Source: Zarea fungicola (taxonomy: Eukaryota; Ascomycota; Sordariomycetes; Hypocreales; Cordycipitaceae). From it: 64,000 nt of DNA. Location of the stretch: contig FWCC01000046.1 of NCBI GenBank assembly GCA_900169235.1, forward strand, positions 124,001 to 188,000. The letters are read 5' to 3'. Below, in pieces: positions 44,541 through 56,659 of the stretch. Positions within the stretch are counted from its first letter, which is position 1. Each line of letters opens with the position of its first letter. The translations under genes were made by a program, and so were the position numbers. Under the pieces are notes generated by a model. The model was not told the origin of the DNA. It ran no database searches and saw only the letters and a list, made by a program, of their open reading frames with translations.

Positions 44541-47015
44541 GTTGATGATGGATTATTCGAAGCTAATAATTTCAAAGGGTGTATGACAAAGTGTTTGATT
44601 GATGGAGGCGAGATGGGGTATCAAAAGGAGGAAAGAAAGCTGGCAAACTTCAAAATTGGGGGTATCTTTGATGTGTAACGGGAACAGAAGGCCGGGTTTT
44701 AGAATTGGGCAATGGCAACATTTATCTTTTTTTGTTACCCTTTACATTGCGCCTCTTTTCTGTACTCTTGAAAATCTCTCCGTCATTCTCAATACGCGGC
44801 AGGAAACCGGGTCTCATGACGCAGACCCCCCGAACCCCCTTGGCGACAAGAGAGCCGTACAACACCACAATCACGACCACCCATCAACAACTACAACCCC
44901 CGGCATCCCTGGTTCGACACCCGGTTGCATGCAGACCAAGGCGGGAAAGAAATTGCCAGGCCTTCCCCACCACTTGGCTTGCGTGTTTGACAGGGGCTTG
45001 GGCATCAGCCATACTCAGTCAAGCTGTCGAAGCACCTATATTAGGCTGATGGTTGTGGCTTATTGAGCCACGGCAGAAAATGTGTGACCACGAGGCCATC
45101 GATGAGGTCATTCATTACATGAAGAGCAGGTGGTGCGTTTCCACCAAGCCACAGCATGATTAGCGTCGGTAGAGCAACGACCTGATGCACCCACTAGTTA
45201 GCTAAACACTGTTCGTTGCCTGTGGCACAGCGTGTGTGTAGCGTGTGTGGCTTGCTGCTCATACTGATGCCATCAAGGCACGGATTGGCGGTCAGTGTTG
45301 CCTGTTTTGCAGGAGTGCATATTAAAAATCACCCAAATGTCCTCCAAGGCCAGTTTGGTTGTATCGGTCAGGGTTCCGAGTTTGTCGGACCCTGGCTATT
45401 GTGGCGCAGTGGTGACGTCGTAATTTGGCCGTAGACTCTGCTGTCCTTGGTCACTCTATCAATTGCTACAATGGATGAAGTCAAGGTATGTAATAGGTAG
45501 GTCATTAAGGGGAGGAGATAATAACAGACTCGTAATGAGTCCGGTTAGAATAGGAACACGGTTTAAACAAAAGGCGCAATATGAAACTCTGAAAAAAAAA
45601 AAAACGTTCCGTTTATGTCTAGTTGCCTGTAACCGTCGTTGCATTGAAGGTAACCTCAATTGTCTACAGAACAGCTATGAACATGATAGCAAATGAACCC
45701 ATCACACCGATGTATGGAATTTTTCTTTAAAATGAAAAAGAAGTTTTATGCGAAAATGTGACTAGTATTAACAAAGGGCTGCTCGTGTAAAAAATTACAA
45801 TGCATGACCGTCTCTGCTTCTTGCCCGAGCGCGAAAAACATTTTTCTCCGGCGATTTCATCACTTTCGTTTGTTCTGGCGGTTTTCAGGCTCTTGTGACA
45901 TCGAGAAACTTCACATACCTGCCCTAATTCGTCCGTTTACGATCGCAATAGGTGCAGGAACTAATCAGTATACAGCTCACCAGCGCGGCCGCCATGCCTG
46001 TTGGGATCTCCGCCAGCTTCTTAGTGGCAATCAATGAACTAAAGATTATTGACAGATATCGATTGAGCCAATATGCTGCTTGTAGAATCAACCTGTACAT
46101 GCCCTATATACCTGGCTCTCCTTCACGTGGTGAGGTAGAGTACTGCGTGACCATATACTCTTGCGGATAGCAGAGGTATAATTCTTGCTATCGCATCCTG
46201 TACATCGAGAGCTCTATCAATGCACTGGCTTGTGCACAACTTCACCTATCCTATGTGAACCACAGCTGTACCTCTAATGAATTCTTCCATTCTAAAACCA
46301 ACATTTGCCGGCTACGGCGCAGCAGAACATGATGTTGCATATTGACGGTTTCTATAGGGTAGTGATATGTCGTTGCCAACAACCACAGGAGCAACCTTCC
46401 GCCACTCATCGTAGATTGGAAACTTGATAGACTATTTTGGCATGTATCTGCAACTATTTCAAGCCCCACACAATACAGTACTTCTAAAAGCAAGGTAATA
46501 ATGGGTGGGTTTACAACATGGAATTCTTCTGAATGAAGGGGTATCGTATCGGCACGCCATCAGATCACCAGGCAATAATTTGGAGAACCATGATTTGCCA
46601 GATACTCACGCTAGACATTATTCCGCCATAGAATCGAATCTATTCCGCAATCCTGTGGAATTAAAGTGTAATAAGAACCCAGCATCCGTTAGCGGATGCG
46701 GAGCCGTACGCGGTGGACTCACGGAGGTGGAACCCCGTCGACGCTTCACCGGGGACTACCTGGACTGACAAACCCTTTGAAACCTACGGGCTGTCTTATA
46801 AACTTACCAAAACGGTAATCTTCCTTCAAATTGCTCTCATCTAGCCGAATTTTTTTTTATTTGGCTGAAGCGCTGTGTGCATACCTAGGGGAGCATCAAG
46901 AGTCGTCTCATCTCATTGGCGGGGTACTGTTGTTCTCGGCTATACTGTGTCATCTCTGTCATCTTCTTTCTACCACGCCACAACTCACGCCGTTGCTGAT
47001 TTCCACGCATGAAAA
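44541..47015. other. Divergent intergenic region, 2.5 kb
   Basis: Shared upstream region of the MARVEL gene (-) and 5-oxoprolinase (+). No gene, RNA or clear repeat was recognised; open frames up to 155 codons look random. Confidence 0.5.
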
Positions 47016-47059
47016 ATGGTGGAATCTTCAAAAGCCCGCGGAATTCGCATAGCAATTGA
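47009..47059 (+). other. Overlapping uORF at the 5-oxoprolinase start
   Basis: An ATG 7 nt upstream of the main start opens a 16-codon frame ending in TGA at 47057-47059, overlapping the coding start out of frame. Its context is weak (C at -3), while the main ATG at 47016 has A at -3 and G at +4, so leaky scanning is likely. Confidence 0.5.
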
Positions 47060-50000
47060 CCGCGGCGGTACCTTTACCGACTGCGTTGGCGAGCACAATG
47101 GCGAGGAAATCATCATCAAACTCCTCTCCGAGGACCCCGCAAACTACAAGGATGCTCCCCTTGAGGGCATCCGCCGCATCATGAGCCACTTCACCGGCCG
47201 TGACATCCCGCGTGGAGAGCCTTTGGAGACCTCCTATATTGACTCTATACGCATGGGCACCACGGTCGCCACGAATGCCCTGCTGGAGCGCAAGGGCGAG
47301 CGTATCGCCATGATTGTCACGAAAGGCTTCAAGGATTGCCTCACCATCGGTAATCAGTCGAGACCGAGAATCTTTGACCTCGCTATCCGTAAACCAGACG
47401 TCTTGTACGAAAAGGTTGTTGAAGTGGATGAGCGTGTTACGCTAGAGGACTACGCCGAGGACCCAGAGAGAACTGTCACAGAAGCAGACGCCACTCCTGG
47501 TACCCAAAGTGCCCAGAGCAAGGAGCTCGTTCGCGGCCTCTCTGGCGAGACAGTGCGCATTATGAAGCGACCTGATAATGAAAAGATCCGAGAGCAGCTA
47601 AAACAAATCTACGATCAAGGCATCCGAAGCATTGCCGTTTGTCTTACGCACGGCTACACATTTCCCGACCACGAGGCTGCTATTGGCAAAGTCGCCAAGG
47701 AAGTCGGATTTACTCACATCTCCCTCAGCCATGAGCTAATGCCTATGATCAAGCTGGTTCCCCGTGCCACATCTGTTTGTGCTGATGCGTACCTCACTCC
47801 CACCATCAAAAAGTACATTGACGGCTTCCAGTCTGGATTTGCTGGCGGTCTTGGCAGTCGTAGCGTCCAGGAGACAGACGGTCCAAGAGGCGCCCGATGC
47901 GAGTTCATGCAGAGTGATGGAGGTCTCGTGGATGTCGAGAAGTTTACCGGCCTCAAGGCTATCTTGTCTGGTCCTGCTGGTGGTGTGGTCGGCTACGCCA
48001 TTACCTCGTATGACGAGAACACAAAGACACCAGTCATCGGATTTGACATGGGTGGAACAAGTACCGACGTGTCTCGCTATGGCGAGGGTAGATACGAGCA
48101 CGTTTTTGAGACGACAACAGCCGGTGTCACTATCCAGTCGCCACAGCTTGACATCAACACTGTCGCAGCTGGTGGCGGCTCTCGACTCTTTTTCCGCAAC
48201 GGACTCTTTGTTGTAGGACCCGAGTCTGCTGGGGCCCATCCCGGCCCTGCTTGCTACCGCAAGGGAGGCCCTGCTACTGTCACAGACGCCAACCTATACC
48301 TCGGCCGCCTTCTCCCCGAGTTCTTCCCCAAAATCTTTGGAAAGAATGAGGACGAAGGCCTTGACGTCGATGCCAGCCGAAGGGTGCTCCAGGAACTGGC
48401 GGACCAAGTTAACCGTGAGACTGGCAAGATTATGTCTGCTGACGAAGTTGCTTACGGATTCCTGACGGTCGCCAACGAGGCTATGACGCGACCGATTAGA
48501 TCCATCACTGAAGCCAAGGGTCATGACTCCTCCAAGCATCGGCTCGCCACCTTTGGCGGTGCTGGTGGCCAGCATGCTGTTGCCATCGCCGAGTCTCTTG
48601 GAATCAGCCAGATTCTTGTCCACAGATATTCCTCTGTTCTTTCCGCCTACGGTATGGCCCTGGCTGATGTAGTTGATGAGAGACAGGAGCCTGAGTCTTC
48701 TGTTTGGGTTGACGGGGGCGACGTAGTCAGCGATCTCCAATCTAAGATGGAGAAGCTGAAGGAAAAGTCCCGTTCCACGCTGAAGGAACAAGGCTTTGAC
48801 GACAACGAGATTGTTTTTGAGGAATATCTCAACATGCGTTACCGGGGTACTGAATCCGCCCTTATGATTGTCAAGCCTACGGAGGCCGAGGCAAAGGAGT
48901 CCTTTGGTAACAAAGAGTGGCAGTTTGGCCAGGCATTCATCAAGCAGCACCGTTATGAGTTTGGCTTTACCCTTGATGAGCGTGACATAATTGTGGATGA
49001 CGTCCGCGTCCGCGGCATTGGCAAGAGCTTCCGCAACAGCGAAAAGACGGTTGATGAGCAACTCAAAACCATCACTCGCCAGGATGTCACCGAATCGAAG
49101 CGCCACAACACACAAAAGGTTTACTTTGAAGCAGGTCGTACCCAAACTCCTATTTATAAGCTGGAGAACTTGGCAATTGGCGATGTTGTACCTGGTCCGG
49201 CTATGCTCGCTGACGGCACGCAGACTATTGTGGTGACGCCAAGGGCTACGGCACTCATTACTGGTACGCATGTTATCCTTGATCTGAAGAGAGACGGTGC
49301 CAAGGACGAATCTCAGAAATCTACAGAGCGCGAGGTTGATCCTATTATGCTGAGCATCTTTGGCCATCGCTTCATGGCAATTGCAGAGCAAATGGGCAGG
49401 GCACTGCAAAAGACAAGTGTTAGCACCAACGTCAAGGAGCGTCTAGACTTTTCTTGTGCCATTTTTGACGCCGAAGGTGGTCTTGTGGCCAACGCACCCC
49501 ATCTTCCCGTCCACCTTGGCTCCATGTCGACGTGTGTCCGTCGACAGGCTGAGATCTGGAAGGGAAAGCTAGAACCGGGCGATGTCATCGCCTCGAACGA
49601 CCCTTCTTACGGAGGAACCCATTTGCCCGATATTACCCTAATCATGCCTGCATTCGATGAGAGCGGTACAAGAATTCTCTTTTACGCCGCATCTCGTGCA
49701 CATCATGCTGATATTGGTGGCATTACTGCTGGCAGCATGCCTCCCAATTCGCGTGAGCTCTACCAGGAAGGTGCCGTTTTCAAGAGCGAGAAGATTGTCA
49801 GTAAGGGCAAGTTTGACGAGAAGCGCATCACTGAAATTCTCTACGACGCTCCATCGCAGTATCCTGGTTGCAGCGGCACTCGCTGCTTGGCCGACAACAT
49901 CAGCGACATGCGCGCTCAAGTCTCGGCCAACAAGAAGGGCATCTCATTAATCGAGACGCTGATTGAGGAGTACGGCGAGGAGACCGTCCAGTTCTACATG

Positions 50001-51104
50001 GTCAACATTCAAAAGAACGCAGAGATGTGCGTGCGCAATCTCCTCAAGGAGGTCTACAAGCGCTTCGAAGGCCGGGATCTTTCGGCTCTCGATTTCATGG
50101 ACGATGGCTCGCCCATTCAGCTAAAGGTCAAGATCGACCCGGAGTTGGGTGAGGCCGAGTTTGACTTTGCCGGTACCGGCCCGCAAGTGTACGGCAACGT
50201 CAACGCCCCCGAGGCCATTACCTATAGCGCCATCATCTACTGCCTACGCTGCTTGGTATCCCAGGAAATTCCACTCAACCAAGGCTGCCTGCGCCCCATC
50301 CATGTCAAGATCCCGCCCAAATCGATCCTGTCGCCCTCCCCCGGCGCTGCCGTCGTAGGCGGGAATGTGCTCACCTCGCAGCGCATCACCGACGTCGTCC
50401 TCAAAGCCTTTGAGGCCTGTGCCGCATCCCAGGGCTGCTGCAACAACCTGACGTTTGGCTTTGGTGGCAACGTCACCGGCCAGGAGGCCGTCCGCGGCTT
50501 CGGCTACTACGAGACCATTGCCGGTGGCAGCGGCGCCGGCCCCAACTGGGCCGGCACGAGCGGTGTGCACGTCCACATGACCAACACGCGCATCACCGAC
50601 TCGGAGATTTTCGAGCGTCGCTACCCGGTCCTGCTGCGCGAGTTCTCCATACGGGACGGCTCAGGCGGAAAGGGCCAGCACAAGGGCGGTGACGGCGTCG
50701 TCCGTGATATAGAGTTTCGTATCCCGCTGCAAGTGTCGATTCTGAGCGAGCGGCGCGTATATCGGCCGTATGGCCTCAAGGGTGGCGAGGACGGGCAGTG
50801 CGGGCTGAACCTGTGGGTGAGGCGCGTGGAAAAGGCGGACTGGCAACGGTCCATGAAGTCAGCTCAGCAGGGCGAGACGACGGACGAGCAGCACGTGGAG
50901 TACGAGGAGCGGTACATCAACATTGGGGCGAAAAACTCGGCGGCCATGGCGGCAGGTGATCGCATCATTATTAACACCCCCGGCGGAGGCGGCTGGGGTG
51001 TCCCCGGCGAGAAGACGAGCATTGACACCAAGAGGACGGACCACACGGAGTCGTGGAAGAAGGGTAGCGGTGCGGCGCGCGAAGACGCGGCACTGCAGTC
51101 ATAG
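47016..51104 (+). CDS. OXP1: 5-oxoprolinase (ATP-hydrolysing)
   Basis: Intronless, 1,362 aa. Converts 5-oxo-L-proline to L-glutamate with ATP, the recycling step of the gamma-glutamyl (glutathione) cycle, in the cytosol. It is one chain fusing hydantoinase A- and B-like parts. The N-terminal hydantoinase A region (residues about 9-220) has the phosphate loop DRGGTFTD at 15-22. The main HydA domain (about 240-560) has a second phosphate loop, GFDMGGTSTD, near 341, and AFGGAGGQHA-type sequence follows. The HydB half (about 770-1310) has SNDPSYGGTHLPD and ends NTPGGGGWG. Length matches yeast Oxp1 (1,286 aa) and animal OPLAH. The start has good context. Confidence 0.96.
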   Translation: MVESSKARGIRIAIDRGGTFTDCVGEHNGEEIIIKLLSEDPANYKDAPLEGIRRIMSHFTGRDIPRGEPLETSYIDSIRMGTTVATNALLERKGERIAMIVTKGFKDCLTIGNQSRPRIFDLAIRKPDVLYEKVVEVDERVTLEDYAEDPERTVTEADATPGTQSAQSKELVRGLSGETVRIMKRPDNEKIREQLKQIYDQGIRSIAVCLTHGYTFPDHEAAIGKVAKEVGFTHISLSHELMPMIKLVPRATSVCADAYLTPTIKKYIDGFQSGFAGGLGSRSVQETDGPRGARCEFMQSDGGLVDVEKFTGLKAILSGPAGGVVGYAITSYDENTKTPVIGFDMGGTSTDVSRYGEGRYEHVFETTTAGVTIQSPQLDINTVAAGGGSRLFFRNGLFVVGPESAGAHPGPACYRKGGPATVTDANLYLGRLLPEFFPKIFGKNEDEGLDVDASRRVLQELADQVNRETGKIMSADEVAYGFLTVANEAMTRPIRSITEAKGHDSSKHRLATFGGAGGQHAVAIAESLGISQILVHRYSSVLSAYGMALADVVDERQEPESSVWVDGGDVVSDLQSKMEKLKEKSRSTLKEQGFDDNEIVFEEYLNMRYRGTESALMIVKPTEAEAKESFGNKEWQFGQAFIKQHRYEFGFTLDERDIIVDDVRVRGIGKSFRNSEKTVDEQLKTITRQDVTESKRHNTQKVYFEAGRTQTPIYKLENLAIGDVVPGPAMLADGTQTIVVTPRATALITGTHVILDLKRDGAKDESQKSTEREVDPIMLSIFGHRFMAIAEQMGRALQKTSVSTNVKERLDFSCAIFDAEGGLVANAPHLPVHLGSMSTCVRRQAEIWKGKLEPGDVIASNDPSYGGTHLPDITLIMPAFDESGTRILFYAASRAHHADIGGITAGSMPPNSRELYQEGAVFKSEKIVSKGKFDEKRITEILYDAPSQYPGCSGTRCLADNISDMRAQVSANKKGISLIETLIEEYGEETVQFYMVNIQKNAEMCVRNLLKEVYKRFEGRDLSALDFMDDGSPIQLKVKIDPELGEAEFDFAGTGPQVYGNVNAPEAITYSAIIYCLRCLVSQEIPLNQGCLRPIHVKIPPKSILSPSPGAAVVGGNVLTSQRITDVVLKAFEACAASQGCCNNLTFGFGGNVTGQEAVRGFGYYETIAGGSGAGPNWAGTSGVHVHMTNTRITDSEIFERRYPVLLREFSIRDGSGGKGQHKGGDGVVRDIEFRIPLQVSILSERRVYRPYGLKGGEDGQCGLNLWVRRVEKADWQRSMKSAQQGETTDEQHVEYEERYINIGAKNSAAMAAGDRIIINTPGGGGWGVPGEKTSIDTKRTDHTESWKKGSGAAREDAALQS

Positions 51105-54100
51105 ATACAAACAATATACTCAAGCTTTCGTTTCTTTTTTTGTTTTGGTTTTTGGTCTTGGTATTCCTTTTACTCTCTCGGGAGTTCTTAGTTATGACTT
51201 ACGCCCAGGCAAATAATAGATTTACATGCTGAATATTTAGAACACCAAAGTGGTCTTTTGCTTTTGACCACCCGCACTAATGTATACCAAAGAGAAAAGG
51301 CCGCAATTCAACACAAGTGTGCTCTAGTGATTGGACATTTCAAGGCTTCTAGTTAGTTAGTTCCCCTCTTCAATAATAATGATGCCAAGTTTGGCAAGCA
51401 CGCCCGCCTTGAATTGTGGTTCTCTTCGCCACAAGCGCAAGCCCTGGCTTTTCTCAAATGTCGGGGAAGTTTCTGCCCATTTCAGTACCAAACCGATAAG
51501 CTCTCTTTACCTTCTTCCAGAGCCCAATTGCGGCCGGCAATGCTGTATGATGGAGACGACCTGACAGCCTGATTTTTCTTGGTGTGTGGCACTTCAGCCC
51601 TACCAAATTCACGGCGAGCTGAGGCTCTGTTGTCGTTTTTAGGTTTAAAATGTCGTGGAACGCCATTCCCGGTACACCCTTATCCAGTTTAAATTGTAGT
51701 TCCCGTACTCAAAAATTAGTTCTTGGCCCTTTTTTCTTGTCTTAAACCGTTACGGTCCTATGGAGCTGGTTTTCCGTTGTCGGTTCTTCGCTTGCATGGT
51801 CCGAGCTGCTGCACACCGCGCCCCTCTACGTCACGATGGGGAAAATTCGGTGAAGGACTGGGTCTTTAGTAACCTTTCGCTGTCCAGGCTCAGTAAATAG
51901 AATAATAGAGTACTGTGCATAAAACTGAGAGGGACATGAGCATGCCATGGCGTCCACTTGGCGACATCTCTTGCATTGCAGCATGCACTCCTTGCATTGC
52001 AGCGTCCGGCAAAGAGGCAATCAAGAGTTGCAGGGGTTTTCCTTGCCAATGCCGACCCCCATCCGATGCTTATTGTAATTACCAGAGCAAAGTGCAGGAG
52101 GATCGGGCCGTCTTGTTCACTGGAGGGGCCAAAAAAACCGGTTCCTTTGTCAACGGCTTTGTCATGGACCATCCGGCATGCACAGTTACATAACAAATCT
52201 GGGACAAAAGACGGAGCATATATAGATTATGCAAACGAATGGCCGTATCCCCGCCTCCTTCTCTTGTCAATTTGCTAGGCCGCTACCGGTCTTTTCTTCC
52301 CTGTCACTCTCCAATCTCGAGCCCCTCCTCCGTGCGTATTCAAACCAGCCATAGGAAAGCTCGAATGACAACAAGCGTGGCATTGGAGGAAGACGAAAGA
52401 GAATGAGTGTGGATTAAAGTTGGGAATAGACCCTGGCTCAGTGGTCAGAGCCCCCAGCCTAAACTAGGCCTTCGTCTTTTGAACAAGCCAGGGGGGGCTT
52501 TTATTTATTTTTCCTTCCTAAGCCAATCTTGGGGAGATGCGCATGACACACCACCACCAAACTTGGCGGCATGTCTTGGTGGATTCTCATGCGGCCCTTG
52601 TTGGTGTGTGCATTTGCCTTTTTGGCGTTTTTTGGCCGCCTTTTTTCAGCAGGTCAAGGTTTTTTCTACCCATATTATTATGATTGCATGCTAGATCTGT
52701 TCCATTAGAGCCCACCCGTAGGCACTTCTCTTTTTCCCTCATTCTCTCTTGTTCCGCGGCTTCTTTGGGTTGCGTTCCGGCTCTTGGCGGGCCGAGTCGT
52801 GGAGCTGGCCGGTGGACTTGCCCGATTTGGACAGCAGCTACCGTGAGGTCCCCAGTGCCGGAGGGAGGGGTTAAAGAAGAGAGATTGACAAGAAAAAAAG
52901 GGGAGGAGACGGATCAAGTTACAGAAACGCGGTAAAGAGCGGCACGGATCATGTCCAGATGATGTGAAGAAAAAACTTGAAGGAGCGAGTGGACCAAGGT
53001 AAATTGCACGAGAGAAAAAAAAAAGATCTAATTTTCTCTAGGCTCTTTTGTTATTCTGCCCCATCTTGCCCCTCTTGGTGACCTTCCCGTTCGGAGCAGG
53101 CAAGCTTGCAAGACAGGGAGACGTGGTTTTTGGGTACCAGGGGAGTTCCCCTCTTCACGTGTCTGCCATTTAGCTGCGGCAAGGAAACTGATTAATACAC
53201 TGTTACCTGAAAATAATAACGGCCAAGCAAAAACAAAGCCCACTGCTCCGTATTGGAACAGGGATGATAGATGGACTGGAGAAAGGGTCCCAACGATGTA
53301 TACTACGTGGATAATAGTGACTGGATGAGAAATGGTTCCTTCTGCTTTCACCATCCCAATGGAACAGACAACCGGGTTTTGCACCAAAAAAAAAAAACCT
53401 AAACTAGGTCAATGCAAGAGCTCCTGGGCAATACCCAGCGCCAGCATGAGAAAGGAGTTTGCTGCAGCTACTCCGTCACTAGCTTCGCCCTTGGCCATTT
53501 CGTGTTTTTTCCTCGCGAGCCCCCCCCCACCACTCACGCCACCAATTCTATACAGATTTCAAGTCGATGGGACTAAACCCTGTTCAAAGAATGGATCCAA
53601 CACAGTGATGTGGTGGTGTGGCCCGAGGCTTGTCTTTATGCCACCTGCAGGACGTGCAGTAGCTTGTATCAAACTAGAAACAGCATGGCAACAGGAACGT
53701 TGACTAAACCACACCTGGTAAGATAACATGGTAAGATAACAGAGAGAATGGCAAAGGCACACCATCTCTATAGTTGCCGTGGCCGCCCCGCCATGACTTT
53801 GGCCCTGGTACTCGTTTAACCACTCTAAGCACTGATAGTCGATCCAAGTGGCGGTTCTCGCCCTTTTTGACTATGATGTCGTACAGTTCGTCAGGCCAGG
53901 GAAAAGAGGCAATTAATAATAATAAAAAAGGTAAGTCTGCTGGGAAGCATACTTTGTGCTCTGAGGCAACTTGTGACGAGTCTTGCTGTATCAGTATGCC
54001 ATTGCCATTTGCCACGTACAGCACCTTCAATGCAACGCACCATGGCAACCTCAATATCAAGAGGCCGTTTCCTAGTCCATTTGTGTGTCCTGTCCAGTCT

Positions 54101-54962
54101 GGCCTCCTCTCCGTCCCACACCATGCCCATCCACACCCAGGTTCACCTACTAACGTAACCAAGGAGGAGGGGTAGGCCGCGCCGGGGCCGATGGAGCAGG
54201 AGCCCCAGCACGTTAGCTGTGGTATTGAATGGTTTGGCTGCGCTTGCCAGGTTTATTCATTGGTGCCGCTTTGTAAAGATAAACTGTGCCGCGCCTGCCA
54301 TTCTCTTCTACTTATCTAGCCCAATGACTTTTCTCTGCAGACATACATCCTTCTTTTACACATCTTCACCGAACGAGGAGTCTCTACATAAAAGGGAAGT
54401 TTGGGCCCAAGAGCGCCAACTTGCTAGGTTACCAGCCTTCTGTACAAAGGTCTGTGAGGGTTACGCACCAACAGCGGAGGGCAAGTTCAGGGTTATAACT
54501 CCAAGCAGCGACACGGGAAAATCGAGGGCAAACATCAGACGAATCTCAGACATTGCAATTTGCTACCCAAAACTGCCATCATTCATCGGGGAACAAAAAA
54601 AAGAAGAGAGGGTGGTTCCCGACGAGGGAGTGTAGTCTACGGGCGCAAAGTACCGGGGCTAGTGCGTGCCCGCGCCAGTGTTTCTGCATACATATTGAAT
54701 ACCACCCTCCAATATTCGTTCTCGAACTGGCGCTGCTCGGGCCCCTGCATTGCATTGGACTGCGATTTCATTTTCATCTATTTCAATTCGAAATACCTTT
54801 TTACATCCTCTTCTCCCCTGCTGGGCTATTTCCGTTCCCCATCTGTATGCATTAAGGGAACCAGCGCAAATGCTCGTCTTCCTCTACAACCACCATTCTT
54901 GAAAGTATGCCGCGCAGCTTCGACGCCAAAGACTGCGATACACCAAGAGCGGCCAATGTAAC
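51105..54962. other. Intergenic region, 3.9 kb
   Basis: No supported gene. It holds a CTTGCATTGCAGC direct repeat (about 51970 and 51991), a TGGCTCAGTGGTCAGAGC stretch (about 52434) that resembles a tRNA A-box without the rest of a tRNA, and several homopolymer runs. Open frames up to 152 codons have no domain signs. Confidence 0.5.
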
Positions 54963-56176
54963 ATGATGCGCATAGCTGTTGCAGGAGGACTAGGTCTTGG
55001 ATTTCTGCTGGCAACTGCCTTGTCGAATACCGAGAATGCATACAATGTAGTGGTTCTGTCCCGAAAGGTACGTTTCACTTACACGCGCACGAGTCTCTTA
55101 TTGCTTGTTGCTCTTGCGTTTTTGACTCTCGACGTAATTCAAACGCTGCTTTTGTCTTTCAATACCAAACACACAACGTGGATAAGGAATATATGCTGAT
55201 AAGATCCTGTATACAGCCCAGAAGAGAGTTTAGCGCGTACGGAATTCAGGTACACGTTGTAGACTACCAAAATACAGACACATTGCGCTTCGCTCTGCAG
55301 GGCATCGACCTCGTCATCTCCACCATTTCTGGGCAGGAGCAACTCAATCTTATCAACGCCGCCGGCCACACGCTCGTGCGATTCTTTGTGCCATCCGAGT
55401 TTGAGGGCAGCCTCTCGAAGCGTCCATCGCCGCCCCGTGACGACTTCCTCGACCGTGGCAGCACTGCGGCGATTGCCCTCCTACGTCAGTGGTCCGAGAA
55501 CGGCTCATCTTCACGGATGAAGTGGACTGTGTTTTCCTGCGGCGTCTTCATGGAGCGGTTTCATCCTTTTGGGCTGTCGAGTTGGGGTGTTGGGGCCGGT
55601 GAGGGGGTCGGGCTGCCTGGTAGCTACGTGATGGACGTGAATGCCGGGGTGGCGGATTATGTGCCAAGAGATGGCAAGGGGAGTTCCGTCAAGATTTGCC
55701 TGACGAGCATGTTTGATGTGGTGCGGTTTGTGATTGCGGCTGTGGACTTGGGACCAAGTACGTGGCCGAGCGAGTTTACTATGCGAGGCGACAAGAAGAG
55801 TCTGAGGGAAGTGGTGGATGCCGTATCCAATGCTCGACAAGGTAAGTTTTTTCTGACATGAGCAAGTCTCGAACAGAAGAACAAGAATATTATGTCATGA
55901 AGGCGAAAAAAAAAAAGAGCCAATGTTAACATGTTTGGATGTATAGTACCCTTCCACATCACCACCCTCACATACCAGGAACTCCAGCAACATCTCGCCT
56001 ACAACATGCAGATGGGTGAGTACCAGCGTGCCGCATATCTCCAGCGCCTTGTCGAAACTGCAAATGGCCGCTACGAGTTTTCGCGCACAACGCTGAATGA
56101 TGCCGTCGACAAGAGCAGCCGGGTCCACGTCCAGCCGCTGACGTTTGCGCAGTGGCTGGCAACGGTGTGGACTTGA
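54963..56176 (+). CDS. NmrA-like / isoflavone-reductase-like family protein
   Basis: Exons are 54963..55067, 55217..55841 and 55947..56176, giving 319 aa with closed frame and GT-AG introns (149 and 105 nt). The N-terminal Rossmann motif is AVAGGLGLG (residues 5-13). LQGIDLVISTISGQEQLNLINAA and RFFVPSEFEG are typical of NmrA/isoflavone-reductase-like NAD(P)-binding proteins. The C-terminal half lacks the strict SDR Tyr-x3-Lys, as in other NmrA-like members, which may be redox sensors or reductases. The AKR-type and DFR-type reductases elsewhere in the window are unrelated folds or subfamilies. Substrate and role are unknown. Confidence 0.9.
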
Positions 56177-56659
56177 GAAATTCATTTTACTTGAACATTG
56201 CATCCTCATTTTTAGCATTATACCCCCTTGATAGTGGTGACAGAGATTGGTTTTCTTTTCTGGATTTTCGTTGATATTTGACATTAAAAAATCAGCCTTG
56301 TAGAGACGATTGGTGTACTCTGTACGGATTTGTAGACTGACAGAAGGAAACTTGAAAGGATTTTGCGGAATCGGCGTTGGAAGGTGCGAGGTGAGAGGGT
56401 ATAGAAACGGAAAAACATGTATCAGGAGAAAGTTGAAGGACTGGCAATGTCAATATCTCATTTCAGGAGTGATTTTGTTTCATGATTCGTTCCCATTTAT
56501 TTTTCAACTTTTTTTGTATGCTGTTGACACATCTATTTTGACATGTGCGTTTGACACCACTAAACTTTTGTTACATGCACGAAAAAAGTTGCTCCATGTC
56601 ATCAACACACATGCAATACACGGCCACTGTTGATATAAACGCATCCAAAAATTCCATAA
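56177..56659. other. Convergent intergenic region
   Basis: 3' flanks of the NmrA-like (+) and adenosine deaminase (-) genes. No gene seen. Confidence 0.55.

Noticed and set aside
48294..49409. 371-codon minus-strand open frame inside 5-oxoprolinase
   Set aside because: Opposite strand of a fully supported gene, with no family features.
52425..52500. tRNA-like stretch with an A-box and a CCCTGGC/GCCAGGG pairing
   Set aside because: No B-box, no T arm, and the arms do not fit tRNA geometry. At most a relic.
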